This document shows, in pieces, positions 17,919-27,200 of a DNA stretch of 64,000 nt. The DNA comes from Ralstonia sp. UBA689. GTDB taxonomy: Bacteria > Pseudomonadota > Gammaproteobacteria > Burkholderiales > Burkholderiaceae. The notes beneath the pieces were generated by a model. It was given only the letters and a program-made list of their open reading frames with translations. It was not told the DNA's origin and ran no database searches. The position numbers and the translations under genes are program-made. The stretch lies in the NCBI RefSeq assembly GCF_002298975.1, contig NZ_DBMV01000024.1, forward strand, positions 1 through 64,000. The letters run 5' to 3'. The number at the start of each line of letters is the position of its first letter. Positions within the stretch are counted from its first letter, which is position 1.

Positions 17919-20504
17919 ATGCTTGAAAACTTTCGTGCTCACGTGGCCGCCCGCGCCGCGCTCGGTATTCCCCCGCTGCCGCTGACGGCTCAACAGACCG
18001 CCGAACTGGTCGAACTGCTGACGAACCCGCCCGCCGGCGAAGAGCAGACGTTGCTCGACCTGATCACCCACCGCGTGCCCGCCGGTGTGGACGAGGCCGC
18101 CCGCGTGAAGGCCGGCTTCCTGGCCGCCGTGGCCAAGGGCCAGACCGCCTGCCCGCTGATCTCGCGCGAGCGCGCCACCGAACTGCTCGGCACGATGCTG
18201 GGCGGCTACAACATCCAGCCGCTGATCGAGCTGCTGTCCGATGACGCCGTGGCTGCCGTGGCTGCCGACGCGCTGAAGAAAACCCTGCTGATGTTCGACC
18301 AGTTCCATGACGTGAAGGAACTCGCCGACAAGGGCAACGCGCATGCGAAGGCCGTGCTGCAGAGCTGGGCCGACGCCGAATGGTTCACGAGCCGTCCGGA
18401 AGTGCCGCAAAGCCTGACCATCACCGTCTTCAAGGTGACGGGCGAAACCAACACCGACGACCTGTCGCCGGCACCGGACGCCACCACGCGCCCGGACATC
18501 CCGATGCACGCGCTGGCGATGCTGAAGAACGCACGCCCCGGCATCACGCCGGAAGAAGACGGCAAGCGTGGCCCGGTCAAGTTCATTGAATCGCTGAAGG
18601 AAAAGGGTCACCTGGTCGCCTACGTGGGCGACGTGGTCGGCACCGGCTCCTCGCGCAAGTCGGCCACCAACTCGGTGCTGTGGTTCACCGGCGAAGACAT
18701 TCCGTACGTTCCGAACAAGCGCTTCGGCGGCGTGTGCCTCGGCGGCAAGATCGCCCCGATCTTCTACAACACGATGGAAGATGCCGGCGCGCTGCCGATC
18801 GAACTCGACGTGTCGCAGATGGAAATGGGCGACGTGGTCGAACTGCGCCCGTACGAAGGCAAGGCGCTGAAGAACGGCGCCGTGATCGCCGAATTCCAGG
18901 TCAAGTCCGACGTGCTGTTCGACGAAGTGCGCGCCGGCGGCCGCATTCCGCTGATCATCGGCCGCGGCCTGACCGCCAAGGCGCGTGAAGCGCTGGGCCT
19001 CGCACCGTCGACGCTGTTCCGCCTGCCGCATCAGCCGGCCGACAGCGGCAAGGGCTTCTCGCTCGCGCAGAAGATGGTCGGCCGCGCGTGCGGCCTGCCG
19101 GAAGGCCAGGGCATCCGCCCGGGCACGTACTGCGAACCGAAGATGACGTCGGTGGGCTCGCAGGACACCACGGGCCCGATGACCCGCGACGAACTGAAGG
19201 ATCTGGCGTGCCTCGGCTTCTCGGCCGACCTGGTGATGCAGTCGTTCTGCCACACCGCTGCGTATCCGAAGCCGGTGGACGTGAAGACGCACCAGACGCT
19301 GCCGAACTTCATCAGCACGCGAGGCGGCATCGCGCTGCGCCCGGGCGATGGCGTGATCCACTCGTGGCTGAACCGCATGCTGCTGCCCGACACCGTTGGC
19401 ACCGGCGGCGACTCGCACACGCGTTTCCCGATCGGTATCAGCTTCCCCGCAGGCTCGGGTCTGGTGGCCTTCGCGGCCGCCACCGGCACGATGCCGCTGG
19501 ACATGCCGGAATCGGTGCTCGTCCGCTTCAAGGGCAAGATGCAGCCGGGCGTGACGTTGCGTGACCTGGTCAACGCGATTCCGCTGTATGCAATCAAGCA
19601 AGGCATGCTGACGGTCGCCAAGCAAGGCAAGAAGAACATCTTCTCGGGCCGCATCCTCGAAATCGAAGGCCTGCCTGACCTGAAGGTCGAGCAAGCGTTC
19701 GAGCTGTCGGATGCGTCGGCTGAGCGTTCGGCTGCCGGTTGCACGGTGCACCTGAACAAGGAACCGATCATCGAATACCTCAACAGCAACATCACGCTGC
19801 TGAAGTGGATGATTGCCGAGGGCTACCAGGATGCGCGCAGCCTGCAGCGCCGCATCAAGGCCATGGAGCAGTGGCTGGCCGACCCGCAACTGCTGTCGCC
19901 GGATGCCGACGCCGAGTACGCGGCCGTCATCGAGATCGACTTGGCCGACATCCACGAGCCAATTGTTGCCTGCCCGAACGACCCGGACGACGTGAAGACG
20001 CTGTCCGACGTGGCCGGTGCCAAGATTGATGAAGTGTTCATCGGCTCGTGCATGACCAACATCGGCCACTTCCGTGCCGCGTCGAAGCTGCTGGAAGGCA
20101 AGCGCGACATTCCGGTCAAGCTGTGGGTGGCCCCGCCGACCAAGATGGATCAGAAACAACTGACCGAAGAAGGCCACTACGGCGTGTTCGGCACGGCCGG
20201 TGCCCGCACCGAAATGCCGGGCTGCTCGCTGTGCATGGGCAACCAGGCACAGGTGCGCGAGGGCGCGACGGTCATGTCGACCTCCACGCGTAACTTCCCG
20301 AACCGTCTCGGCAAGAACACGAACGTGTACCTCGGCTCGGCGGAACTGGCGGCGATCTGCTCGCGTCTGGGCAAGATCCCGAGCAAGGACGAGTACATGG
20401 CTGACATCGGCGTGATCAACGCCAATGGCGACAAGATCTACAAGTACATGAACTTCGATCAGATCCAGGACTTCAAGGAAGTGGCCGACACCGTAAAGAT
20501 GTAA
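17919..20504 (+). CDS. acnB: Aconitate hydratase B
   Basis: The 861-residue protein begins MLENFRAHVAARAALGIPPL, with the N-terminal HEAT-like domain specific to AcnB, then the swivel domain and the catalytic core. Cluster ligands are visible in FIGSCMTNIGHF and in PGCSLCMGN. The substrate motif GGDSHTRFPIG is also present. It interconverts citrate and isocitrate in the TCA cycle, and in other bacteria the apo-form binds mRNA. It is a single-gene unit with its own promoter and terminator. Codon use is very strongly C/G-ending, as expected for a highly expressed gene, which also explains the long open antisense frame opposite it. Confidence 0.97.
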   Translation: MLENFRAHVAARAALGIPPLPLTAQQTAELVELLTNPPAGEEQTLLDLITHRVPAGVDEAARVKAGFLAAVAKGQTACPLISRERATELLGTMLGGYNIQPLIELLSDDAVAAVAADALKKTLLMFDQFHDVKELADKGNAHAKAVLQSWADAEWFTSRPEVPQSLTITVFKVTGETNTDDLSPAPDATTRPDIPMHALAMLKNARPGITPEEDGKRGPVKFIESLKEKGHLVAYVGDVVGTGSSRKSATNSVLWFTGEDIPYVPNKRFGGVCLGGKIAPIFYNTMEDAGALPIELDVSQMEMGDVVELRPYEGKALKNGAVIAEFQVKSDVLFDEVRAGGRIPLIIGRGLTAKAREALGLAPSTLFRLPHQPADSGKGFSLAQKMVGRACGLPEGQGIRPGTYCEPKMTSVGSQDTTGPMTRDELKDLACLGFSADLVMQSFCHTAAYPKPVDVKTHQTLPNFISTRGGIALRPGDGVIHSWLNRMLLPDTVGTGGDSHTRFPIGISFPAGSGLVAFAAATGTMPLDMPESVLVRFKGKMQPGVTLRDLVNAIPLYAIKQGMLTVAKQGKKNIFSGRILEIEGLPDLKVEQAFELSDASAERSAAGCTVHLNKEPIIEYLNSNITLLKWMIAEGYQDARSLQRRIKAMEQWLADPQLLSPDADAEYAAVIEIDLADIHEPIVACPNDPDDVKTLSDVAGAKIDEVFIGSCMTNIGHFRAASKLLEGKRDIPVKLWVAPPTKMDQKQLTEEGHYGVFGTAGARTEMPGCSLCMGNQAQVREGATVMSTSTRNFPNRLGKNTNVYLGSAELAAICSRLGKIPSKDEYMADIGVINANGDKIYKYMNFDQIQDFKEVADTVKM

Positions 20505-20554
20505 ACGTGCTGTCGAGCTGCGGCGGGTTGTTTTCGCCGTAGTGGCTTGGCATG

Positions 20555-20590
20555 GCGCCGCAGGTTGAATGCCCGCGGCGCTTTTTTTTT
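20555..20590 (+). terminator. Rho-independent terminator of acnB
   Basis: Arms GCGCCGC and GCGGCGC surround a 13-base loop and run straight into nine T residues (20582-20590), 50 bases after the acnB stop. It also separates acnB from the T6SS operon that converges on it. Confidence 0.85.
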
Positions 20591-20742
20591 GTTCGTCGAA
20601 GAATTTCGTGGGCCTGAATTGCGGCGTTCCGTAACTTCTTGCTATGCCCGTGGTTGCAGCAGCCGATCCTGATGAATGAAGCACGGGGTAACGGGTGTCA
20701 CAGGATCTGTCATGAGGTAGCCGATGTCTTGGCACCGCAGTA

Positions 20743-21810
20743 TCAATCTTCTCGAGCCCAGCGTTCTACAAGATCAGAAGGAATCGCCTGGAAGATTTCA
20801 TCAAAGCGCCTACCGGTCAGCCGCTCAGCTTGTTTGAGTAGGAGCGCCACGGGGCTGCTCGGTTCGTGTGTCTCAAACCATGTCCGCGCGGTGCGGATGG
20901 TGGCGAGGACGGCATCCCGATTCGTCGGGGCGGTAGGTCGAGTGTTGGCAGAAGGTGCCTGTAGCGCGTGACCATCCATTTCAAGCCTGTTTGCACTAAC
21001 CTCACTCTTCATATGCACGGGGGACAACGGTGGCGCGTCAGGTACCGCAGTCTCCTGAACCGTTGTTGCGGGGGACGTCCCGGTTACAAGGCTCAGCAGC
21101 TTGAGTAACGGCGCCAAATCCGGGTGATCGTTCGGAAGCCGCCGCCGGGCCCATATGTCGATCGACGATGCAAAGCTCAAGGCCTCGTCAAGCGCCACCA
21201 ATGTTGGGCTTTGCTGCCGGCGTAGATCCTCCAACTGCTGCCTTACGGATTCTGGCGTCAAGGCGTCTGCGGGCCGTGGCGTCCCCAGAGATCGCTCCAC
21301 GTCACGCACTTGCAGGCGCAAAGTACTGCTGGTGGCAATCGCCAAATCTCGCACGTCTTGCATCAGCCCCTGTGTGTCCACCAGGGCGGCCAGTGCATTG
21401 GCGCGTAAAACGGGGTCCGGCTCGCCGTCCACCATGAGTTGTGGATGAATGGCCTCCGGCCATTTCGCCAGCAGTTGCGCGAGTAGCATCAGACCATCAC
21501 GCATGCCAACGGCATGGTCCAGCCGGACCCTGCACCGCAACAGCAGCACCAGGATGCGGATGTCGCGCGTACGGAGCAGCAGCCGGCGGCAATCGCGTTC
21601 CAGGTCGCTCCAGTTGATCGCTTCCGGTGCACTGATGAAATCGCCATACTGCGCGCCCAGTTTGGGGGCTGCCTTCGCCTGTAGCACGACGAATTCGGGG
21701 TCATACTCGAGGTCGTCCCCGCAGGGGCGCTCTTTGGAGACCGGCTCCAGCAACTCAGGGAAGATGAGGGCAGGGTGATTTGTTTGCACGCCCTTGGATT
21801 TTGTTTTCAT
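20743..21810 (-). CDS. tssA: T6SS protein TssA (ImpA N-terminal domain)
   Basis: The ATG at 21810 is preferred to a TTG at 21867. The 355-residue protein has the ImpA_N domain (PCGDDLEYDPEFVVLQAKAAPKLGAQYGDF to WSDLERDCRRLLLRTRDIRI). A variable Pro/Thr-rich linker follows, then a short C-terminal domain (SSPVALLLKQAERLTGRRFDEIF). That short end is the class found in P. aeruginosa TssA1. TssA caps the growing sheath and links baseplate, membrane complex and tail. It is the last gene of the leftward arm, 69 bases after tssG by this start. Co-occurrence of TssA1-type and TagJ fits the cluster. Confidence 0.9.
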   Translation of the reverse strand: MKTKSKGVQTNHPALIFPELLEPVSKERPCGDDLEYDPEFVVLQAKAAPKLGAQYGDFISAPEAINWSDLERDCRRLLLRTRDIRILVLLLRCRVRLDHAVGMRDGLMLLAQLLAKWPEAIHPQLMVDGEPDPVLRANALAALVDTQGLMQDVRDLAIATSSTLRLQVRDVERSLGTPRPADALTPESVRQQLEDLRRQQSPTLVALDEALSFASSIDIWARRRLPNDHPDLAPLLKLLSLVTGTSPATTVQETAVPDAPPLSPVHMKSEVSANRLEMDGHALQAPSANTRPTAPTNRDAVLATIRTARTWFETHEPSSPVALLLKQAERLTGRRFDEIFQAIPSDLVERWARED

Positions 21811-21879
21811 AGGAGCTTGATGGTAGGTAGCAGTCGCTGGCCGGACACCGATGTCCTCGCTCCGCAAGAATGACCGCGC

Positions 21880-22938
21880 CTAGCGCTGAGAGGCTGAGTG
21901 CTTCGCGCACTGCTCTGGCGTGAACACCATGCCGGTGATGGCACGGTTGCGGTTGGGTTCGCCAAGCCACGTTGACCAGCCCAAGCGTTCGGTCGAGCCG
22001 AGCACAGCCGGCGGTGCGGAGTCCGGAATGACTTGTAGTTCGACTTCCCACTCAAACTCGAAACCAACGAACGAGCGAACCCACTCGACGAGGACCGGTA
22101 AGTCTCGCCCATTGGGTGTGAAGTTCAAATACTGCTGCAGTTCGAGCGGCCCGATGACGAGACGGAACTTGTGCTGCCGGTCCGGCACCATCTCACCCAG
22201 CATGGCGCCGTGCCCCATCACGCTGGGTGCCCGCGGATGCCCGAGATGAGAGTGCTCGGCGGGGTCAATCGCAATCCAATGCAGAACGAATTCTTCAAGA
22301 CGTACAGGCACCCCGAAGAAGTGTGCGAGTGTTGTTGCGATCCCATCTGGGTTGCGCGATTCACGCACGTGGTGCGCGCTGGCGGCGAGCCGGGCATGCG
22401 AGGGCAAGGCGCAATTCCCAATCTCGCCGGCTTCGGATGCGGCCAACCACCCGATGTACCGGGAGAACACCTCTGCATCAGGCCGATCCAGCCCCGCGGC
22501 CGATTGTGCATGCGCCCAGGCTTGATAAAACTGCGTGAGTGCACGATGGTGAAACAGATCAAGGAAATCTGCCGTCGTGCTGTCGCGGTGTGCCTCGGTG
22601 CGTTCGCGAATGATCTCCGTGAAGTGAATTGGCAATGCTCCGTTCGGCCCCAACATGCCGAGTCCGAACAACTGGATCTTGAGCTTGCCCTGCGCTTGCT
22701 GAAGTCGCGCGATCTCTCGCGGAGCAAAAGCGAGCGAAGCAAGCTGGCCAATCCGAAAATGCTCATCATGTGGCTTGCTTGCTTTCCCGATTGACGGCAG
22801 ATCCGGGCGATGCGCGGCAAGCTGCCGAAGCAATCCCAGGAAACTCAGCTTCCATGGCGCTTGGTCTGCGTACTGACTCGTTTCGGGGGCGATCGGGTCA
22901 GCCGATGGAGGTGCGTTGTCGTCGATGCCTCGGTACAT
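21880..22938 (-). CDS. tssG: T6SS baseplate protein TssG
   Basis: The ATG at 22938 (MYRGIDDNAPPSADP) follows the tssF stop by two bases; the longer frame to 22977 overlaps tssF. The 352-residue protein shows the VasB/ImpH family pattern: FLGLLRQLAAHRPDLPSIG, the FRIGQLASLAFAPREI block, and LFGLGMLGPNGALPIHFTEI. TssG forms the baseplate wedge with TssF, TssE and TssK. Tight spacing with tssF suggests translational coupling, as the two proteins form a 2:1 complex in other systems. Confidence 0.93.
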   Translation of the reverse strand: MYRGIDDNAPPSADPIAPETSQYADQAPWKLSFLGLLRQLAAHRPDLPSIGKASKPHDEHFRIGQLASLAFAPREIARLQQAQGKLKIQLFGLGMLGPNGALPIHFTEIIRERTEAHRDSTTADFLDLFHHRALTQFYQAWAHAQSAAGLDRPDAEVFSRYIGWLAASEAGEIGNCALPSHARLAASAHHVRESRNPDGIATTLAHFFGVPVRLEEFVLHWIAIDPAEHSHLGHPRAPSVMGHGAMLGEMVPDRQHKFRLVIGPLELQQYLNFTPNGRDLPVLVEWVRSFVGFEFEWEVELQVIPDSAPPAVLGSTERLGWSTWLGEPNRNRAITGMVFTPEQCAKHSASQR

Positions 22939-22940
22939 GA

Positions 22941-24821
22941 TTACACCGCGCTCCGAGTACCCACGCGAACAGGCCAACGGTGAATGTGCCCACGCTGAAT
23001 CGAATCCAACTCAGTTTCCGTAAAGGCGTTTACCGATACATGCCGGGCCAGGAAATGCTCTAACACGACGCCGAAGAGATAGGGGCTGATCCCGGAGAAT
23101 CCCGCCTCGTCCACCGTCAACTGACACTGAATGCCGCGGCCGTAAATGATTGGGCCGCTGCCTGGTAATCGGCGTGTGACTGGATGAGTTTTGGAGCCGA
23201 TCAGGCTTGCAATCTGACGCTGCTGGGCGATGTCGTCGCTGGCGACAAAGAGACGTAACATGTCGCGCAGCCCCTGGCCGCCCTCGCGGTGGTCGAGGTC
23301 TGTCAGCGACAGGTAATTGAAGCCGAGCTGACGGACCAGTCGCCAGGCGGTTTCGCCCTCGGCAAACGGCGCCCGCGGCGCCGACGGCGGCCGAATCAAC
23401 CCGATGCCAGCAACCGGAATGGAATCTGGTGAACGTAGGTCACTGAATCCATTGCGCGGCACCAGATTGGGCAAGTCCCGATTGGTAACCAGCGCGTCAA
23501 CCGAGAGATACCGCAGGTCGTTCGGGTACGGTGCTTCGTTCTGGTCTACCAACGAGACGAAAACTTCTGTTCCGATGTACGCCGTTCGCGTTCCGTATCT
23601 GCGTGCCTGGTCGGAAATGAGTCGGCGTTCCCGCCGCATCGAGAAGTACCGGCCATGATTGCCCTCGTCGCTATTGAGCGTGGAAAAGAGAGGGCGGAAG
23701 TCGATCGGTGCGCTGTGCTCGTGCGCTTGTCCGGACAGCTTCTGGGCCGAGAAGACCTCGTAGTCGAGTGGGCGGCGGCGATCGGCGACCAAGTGAAATT
23801 CCGTGCGCCCCGGATGGATTTCCATCCGATCCGTGCGCATTGGAAAGAGGTTGATGACCGGTGAGCAGAACAGCGCGAACTGGCCGGCATCAACTTGGCT
23901 GCCGAGTGTCTTGGGTGGCTTTGACAGAAGGATGACGATCTCCGCTTCGCGGCCATCGATCTTGCCCAACCCTGGCGCCAGTCCGTTGAGCCCAAAGAAG
24001 TAGAAGCGCTGCGGGCACGCAAAGTACTCATGCACCAGATTGTGTCCATGGAACTTGTTCCAGGCGAGCGGTAGCGCGCTTTCATCGGGGGCCATGCCGA
24101 CATGGCTGATCGCATTGTTCGTAACAGCATGCGGGCGTTCGTACATCTCGCCAGGCCTGCCGATCAGCAACGCACAGCCGGCGCTGTGCAGCAGCTCGAA
24201 CAGGTGAGACGCAATCTGGTCGCCGCCGCTCAGATGAATCGGGAGGGCGTCCAGGCCGCTCAATTGGGAAAAAGTAGCCTCACCGTTGAGTCGCAGACGG
24301 AGCCGCAGTGCGCCCTGGATGTTCACATGCGCCGGTACGTAACGCTCCAGCCCCCGGATATCGGGAGGAATACCCGTGAGGCGGGCTTCAGCAATCTCCA
24401 GCGGCCAAAGGGAAAGCGCTTGGGTTGTGCGGAATTCGCACTCGGTGGACTCACCGGCAGGTGTTCGCGCGAGCAGCATCGTGCCGCGTGGCACCTCCAC
24501 CCCCCGCATGAGGTCCCCTTCCTGATGGCTTGGGTGAAACTGCGCCACCGCAATGGCGGGGGTTGGGGCAACGTAGTTCGGGTAGACGACTTCCAGCAAG
24601 CGCTGGGTGAAGCGCGGAAATTCGGCGTCCAGCTTGATCTGCGTACGTGCGGATAGAAAGCAGAAAGCCTCAATCAGACGTTCAACGTAGGGGTCAGCGA
24701 CCTCGATGCCGTGCATTCCCAAGCGCCTCGCCACCTTGGGATGCTGCGTGGCGAATTCCCCCGCAAGCTCTCGCATGTAGACGAGCTCGCGGTTGTAGTA
24801 GTCCAGCAGTTGCGGGTCCAT
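22941..24821 (-). CDS. tssF: T6SS baseplate protein TssF
   Basis: The 626-residue protein starts MDPQLLDYYNRELVYMRELA, the diagnostic TssF/VasA/ImpG opening, and contains RLEVVYPNYVAPTPA-type and PRGTMLLARTP motifs. It is full length. TssF is the major baseplate wedge component and contacts TssG and the VgrG spike hub. It lies 8 bases after tssE and 2 bases before tssG in the minus-strand operon. Confidence 0.94.
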   Translation of the reverse strand: MDPQLLDYYNRELVYMRELAGEFATQHPKVARRLGMHGIEVADPYVERLIEAFCFLSARTQIKLDAEFPRFTQRLLEVVYPNYVAPTPAIAVAQFHPSHQEGDLMRGVEVPRGTMLLARTPAGESTECEFRTTQALSLWPLEIAEARLTGIPPDIRGLERYVPAHVNIQGALRLRLRLNGEATFSQLSGLDALPIHLSGGDQIASHLFELLHSAGCALLIGRPGEMYERPHAVTNNAISHVGMAPDESALPLAWNKFHGHNLVHEYFACPQRFYFFGLNGLAPGLGKIDGREAEIVILLSKPPKTLGSQVDAGQFALFCSPVINLFPMRTDRMEIHPGRTEFHLVADRRRPLDYEVFSAQKLSGQAHEHSAPIDFRPLFSTLNSDEGNHGRYFSMRRERRLISDQARRYGTRTAYIGTEVFVSLVDQNEAPYPNDLRYLSVDALVTNRDLPNLVPRNGFSDLRSPDSIPVAGIGLIRPPSAPRAPFAEGETAWRLVRQLGFNYLSLTDLDHREGGQGLRDMLRLFVASDDIAQQRQIASLIGSKTHPVTRRLPGSGPIIYGRGIQCQLTVDEAGFSGISPYLFGVVLEHFLARHVSVNAFTETELDSIQRGHIHRWPVRVGTRSAV

Positions 24822-24829
24822 GGTGTCAG

Positions 24830-25351
24830 TCAGTTGGCGTGGATGGAGCGGATGTTCATCCGACCGGTTTCCAGGTCAAGCGAACTCTGAGCGGTGAATG
24901 CCATCGGATACGGATCCATATGGATCAGCCCACTAATCTCGAAGACCAGCGTGTTGTAGCGTATGGGAGCGTCTTCCTTGCGCAATGGGTCGACTTTCAG
25001 CGAGCCAGGAATGAGTCGTGGCTCGAAATCCAAGATGGCTCGCCGCACGATCTTGACAATATCGTTCCACTTGTGTGCGGACAGATAGGTGCCGGCCACT
25101 GGTGGCACTCCGTAGTTGATGGAGGACCCGGCGGCAGCCGGGTATCGGCTCCGGTCGATCTCATCTTCGCGATTGGTGGTGTTGAGAAGGTAAGTCAGAT
25201 CGCGCTGGAGGATCTCGCGCATCTGTGCTCGCGTGACGACATACTCTGACGGACTTTCCGTCTGGCGCAGTGGCGCATCATCGCGCAGCCGGTCAAAGAG
25301 TGTCGGCAGCAACTGTGTATTAGGGCGCCGGGGCGTGCGACGCTCACTCAT
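24830..25351 (-). CDS. tssE: T6SS baseplate protein TssE (gp25-like)
   Basis: The 173-residue protein has the gp25/lysozyme-like fold. LLPTLFDRLRDDAP opens it, REILQRDLTYLLNTTN follows, and the conserved SSINYGVPPVAG segment and the basic-acidic end FEPRLIPGSLKV are visible. TssE initiates sheath assembly on the baseplate. Its ATG overlaps the end of tagJ by 8 bases, so the two are probably translated together. Confidence 0.92.
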   Translation of the reverse strand: MSERRTPRRPNTQLLPTLFDRLRDDAPLRQTESPSEYVVTRAQMREILQRDLTYLLNTTNREDEIDRSRYPAAAGSSINYGVPPVAGTYLSAHKWNDIVKIVRRAILDFEPRLIPGSLKVDPLRKEDAPIRYNTLVFEISGLIHMDPYPMAFTAQSSLDLETGRMNIRSIHAN

Positions 25352-26180
25352 GTGCGTTGCCCATGGTCAGAGTCGACACATCCAGTAGCCCGGTGTCGCC
25401 GGCATTCGTCATCCATGTCTTCTGACCAAGAGCAATGACGCTGGTCTGACCGATCTCGGTCCAATGGGTTTTGCGCGCCAACCGGGTTGCATCGCTGCCA
25501 TGCTCGGAGCCCGGGTACCGCACCGGCAGGAAGCCACGGCATATCGTGCCGTCCTTCAGAGTGACTGTCGCTGAGCGCCAGACCAGATCGAGCAAGCCAG
25601 CTACCGGGCCCATCTCCAGTGTACGCATCTGAGAAAACGGCAGCCAGGCATAACGACCACCTGACACGATCTCGCAGGTGGGGCCGTAGCGGGTGTCGCT
25701 GTCCGTGATCCAATGAAACGACGTGCCATCGATGGTGCCATGAGAGTCTGGCATTTCGGACAGAGCTTCCTGTCGTCGATGGTCTGCTCCAGCAATGTCA
25801 CCCACATCGGCCAGCGCGAGCGCATCGCCAAGTGCGGTGATCCAACCGGGTGAAGGAAGAAGTGAGCCCGGTTTGCGCTTCCCGTTGAGAACCTCGACAC
25901 GAAACAGTTCCGACCGGATCAAGTCACGGTAGACGTGTGCTGTCTGCACAAAATTTGCTGCCAATTGGGTCGCCACCTGCAATTGCTTGAGTGCCCGCAG
26001 CCAGTCGCCTGTCACGCACAGCCATTGGAACAACTGCCAACGCTCACCGAACGCAGCTGGTTGCTGGCGTACGCGGACTTTCGCAGTTTGCAGCGCCTGA
26101 GCCATCGACCCGCTGTGCTGTAGCGCGGCCGAGAGTCTGGGCGCCGATCGTTGATTCAAGGGCAGGGTGTCAGTCGTCAT
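25344..26180 (-). CDS. tagJ: T6SS accessory protein TagJ (ImpE/SciE family)
   Basis: The ATG at 26180 (MTTDTLPLNQRSAPRL) overlaps the tagK stop; an ATG two codons earlier is also possible. The 278-residue protein has a helical TPR-like N-terminal half (LQTAKVRVRQQPAAFGERWQ, LFQWLCVTGDWLRALKQLQV). The ImpE-type C-terminal half contains GGRYAWLPFSQM and FLPVRYPGSE. In P. aeruginosa H1-T6SS, HsiE1/TagJ binds the N-terminus of the sheath protein TssB and modulates ClpV recycling. A similar role is inferred here. Confidence 0.88.
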   Translation of the reverse strand: MTTDTLPLNQRSAPRLSAALQHSGSMAQALQTAKVRVRQQPAAFGERWQLFQWLCVTGDWLRALKQLQVATQLAANFVQTAHVYRDLIRSELFRVEVLNGKRKPGSLLPSPGWITALGDALALADVGDIAGADHRRQEALSEMPDSHGTIDGTSFHWITDSDTRYGPTCEIVSGGRYAWLPFSQMRTLEMGPVAGLLDLVWRSATVTLKDGTICRGFLPVRYPGSEHGSDATRLARKTHWTEIGQTSVIALGQKTWMTNAGDTGLLDVSTLTMGNAHE

Positions 26181-26772
26181 GTGCATCCGATTCTTCAGAT
26201 TGAGCCTGAGCCGGTTGATATGCGCTGTCCATCGAGACAAGGTGATGCTCCCGGCGAGTCAACGCAGCCGTAATGCCGCGCCGCTCGGGAACTACGATAT
26301 CGCCAGCAAAAAGCCGCAGAACGTCTGGTGTCGATGGCGGAGCGAAGAGCTGCTGAGTGTCAGGAGGTTCAAGCGAGCCAATCAGGCGGTCGATGTGCGC
26401 CGGGCTGGCCAACATGTCGAGCAGGCTCTCGTTCTCCGGTGGCGTGCCCGCCAGCCCACGATCCTGCGTGTTCCCTGCAGCGATATCTGCTGCCGTATCG
26501 CCTCTTGGCGGTCCCAAGTGTGCACAGGCGTTCGCCAGCGCGGGGTTGCGCAGCACGGCCGCCGCCTCGTAGCTGAGCTGCACCAACGCATCCACGGGCT
26601 CGACTGGCGCACCGAGTACAGAAATGAACGACGCGCCACTGCGGCCGTGCCGCAGCGCTGAGAATAGATCGCCCGCGTCTTGCGTTCCATTCCGGGTGTC
26701 GCCGGTCGGTACCAGATCGTCCAGGATGCCGCCCTTCGGCAGTTGTGGCTGCCGGTCGCCAATGATTTCCAC
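26170..26772 (-). CDS. tagK: T6SS accessory protein, TagK-type
   Basis: The frame opens with GTG at 26772; an in-frame TAG two codons upstream excludes a longer start. The 200-residue product is hydrophilic with no signal peptide or membrane segment. Its middle (SLLDMLASPAHIDRLIGSLEPPDTQQLFAPPSTPDVLRLFAGDIV) matches my memory of the TagK domain found in Burkholderia and Ralstonia T6SS clusters. The biochemical role is not known to me. It is the first gene of the leftward arm and its stop overlaps the tagJ start. GTG use may keep its level low. Confidence 0.72.
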   Translation of the reverse strand: MEIIGDRQPQLPKGGILDDLVPTGDTRNGTQDAGDLFSALRHGRSGASFISVLGAPVEPVDALVQLSYEAAAVLRNPALANACAHLGPPRGDTAADIAAGNTQDRGLAGTPPENESLLDMLASPAHIDRLIGSLEPPDTQQLFAPPSTPDVLRLFAGDIVVPERRGITAALTRREHHLVSMDSAYQPAQAQSEESDAHDD

Positions 26773-27200
26773 AGCCTATGCCCATTTGACAAACCGGCGG
26801 CGATGATAGTCGTAATCGGTGTCGATGGAAAATCGCCTATCTGCTGTTATTGATTTATTTGAAAATCTGAATTAAGCATAATTAATATCTTTATGTTTGA
26901 TTAATGTTAATTTCTGAAAAGGCAAGGGTTTGAAAATTGCTTTTTTCTACTGGGTGTAATTTTATGTTGGGTTTGTTGTAAAAAATAGTGTTGATGGGCA
27001 ACTCGATAGGTTTTAGGCGGAGGAACAGCGGAAATTTGTGAAATTTCTTTTCTCCTATTCAAATTGATAAATATTGTTGAGGATTCTGTTGGAAATATTT
27101 GGTTGCTATGATTGTGAGTTTGCGAATACCCTAAAAAGTGGGGAGCGCTGAATTCCAGAATTCAAATCAGGCGATAGCCTATTTTAATAAAAATTGTTGA
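26773..27200. other. AT-rich divergent control region of the T6SS cluster
   Basis: About 430 bases lie between tagK and clpV with no supported gene. From about 26830 to 27195 the DNA is strikingly AT-rich compared with the rest of the window. It includes runs such as AATTAAGCATAATTAATAT and the perfect palindrome GAATTC-CA-GAATTC pattern at 27150-27163. Both T6SS arms must be transcribed from here. I found no sigma54 -24/-12 element and no clear TTCG-N16-TTCG (HrpB-type) box. Several loose AT-rich -10-like sequences make choosing a promoter unsafe. Confidence 0.6.

Noticed and set aside
17691..20735. A 1014-codon open frame on the minus strand opposite acnB.
   Set aside because: It mirrors the codon structure of a highly expressed GC-rich gene, is rich in Arg/His/Val with no recognisable domain, and AcnB on the plus strand is unmistakable.
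26773..27200. A sigma54 or HrpB-type promoter for the T6SS.
   Set aside because: The best GG/GC pair has spacing of 16 rather than 10, and no TTCG pair is present in the AT-rich region.
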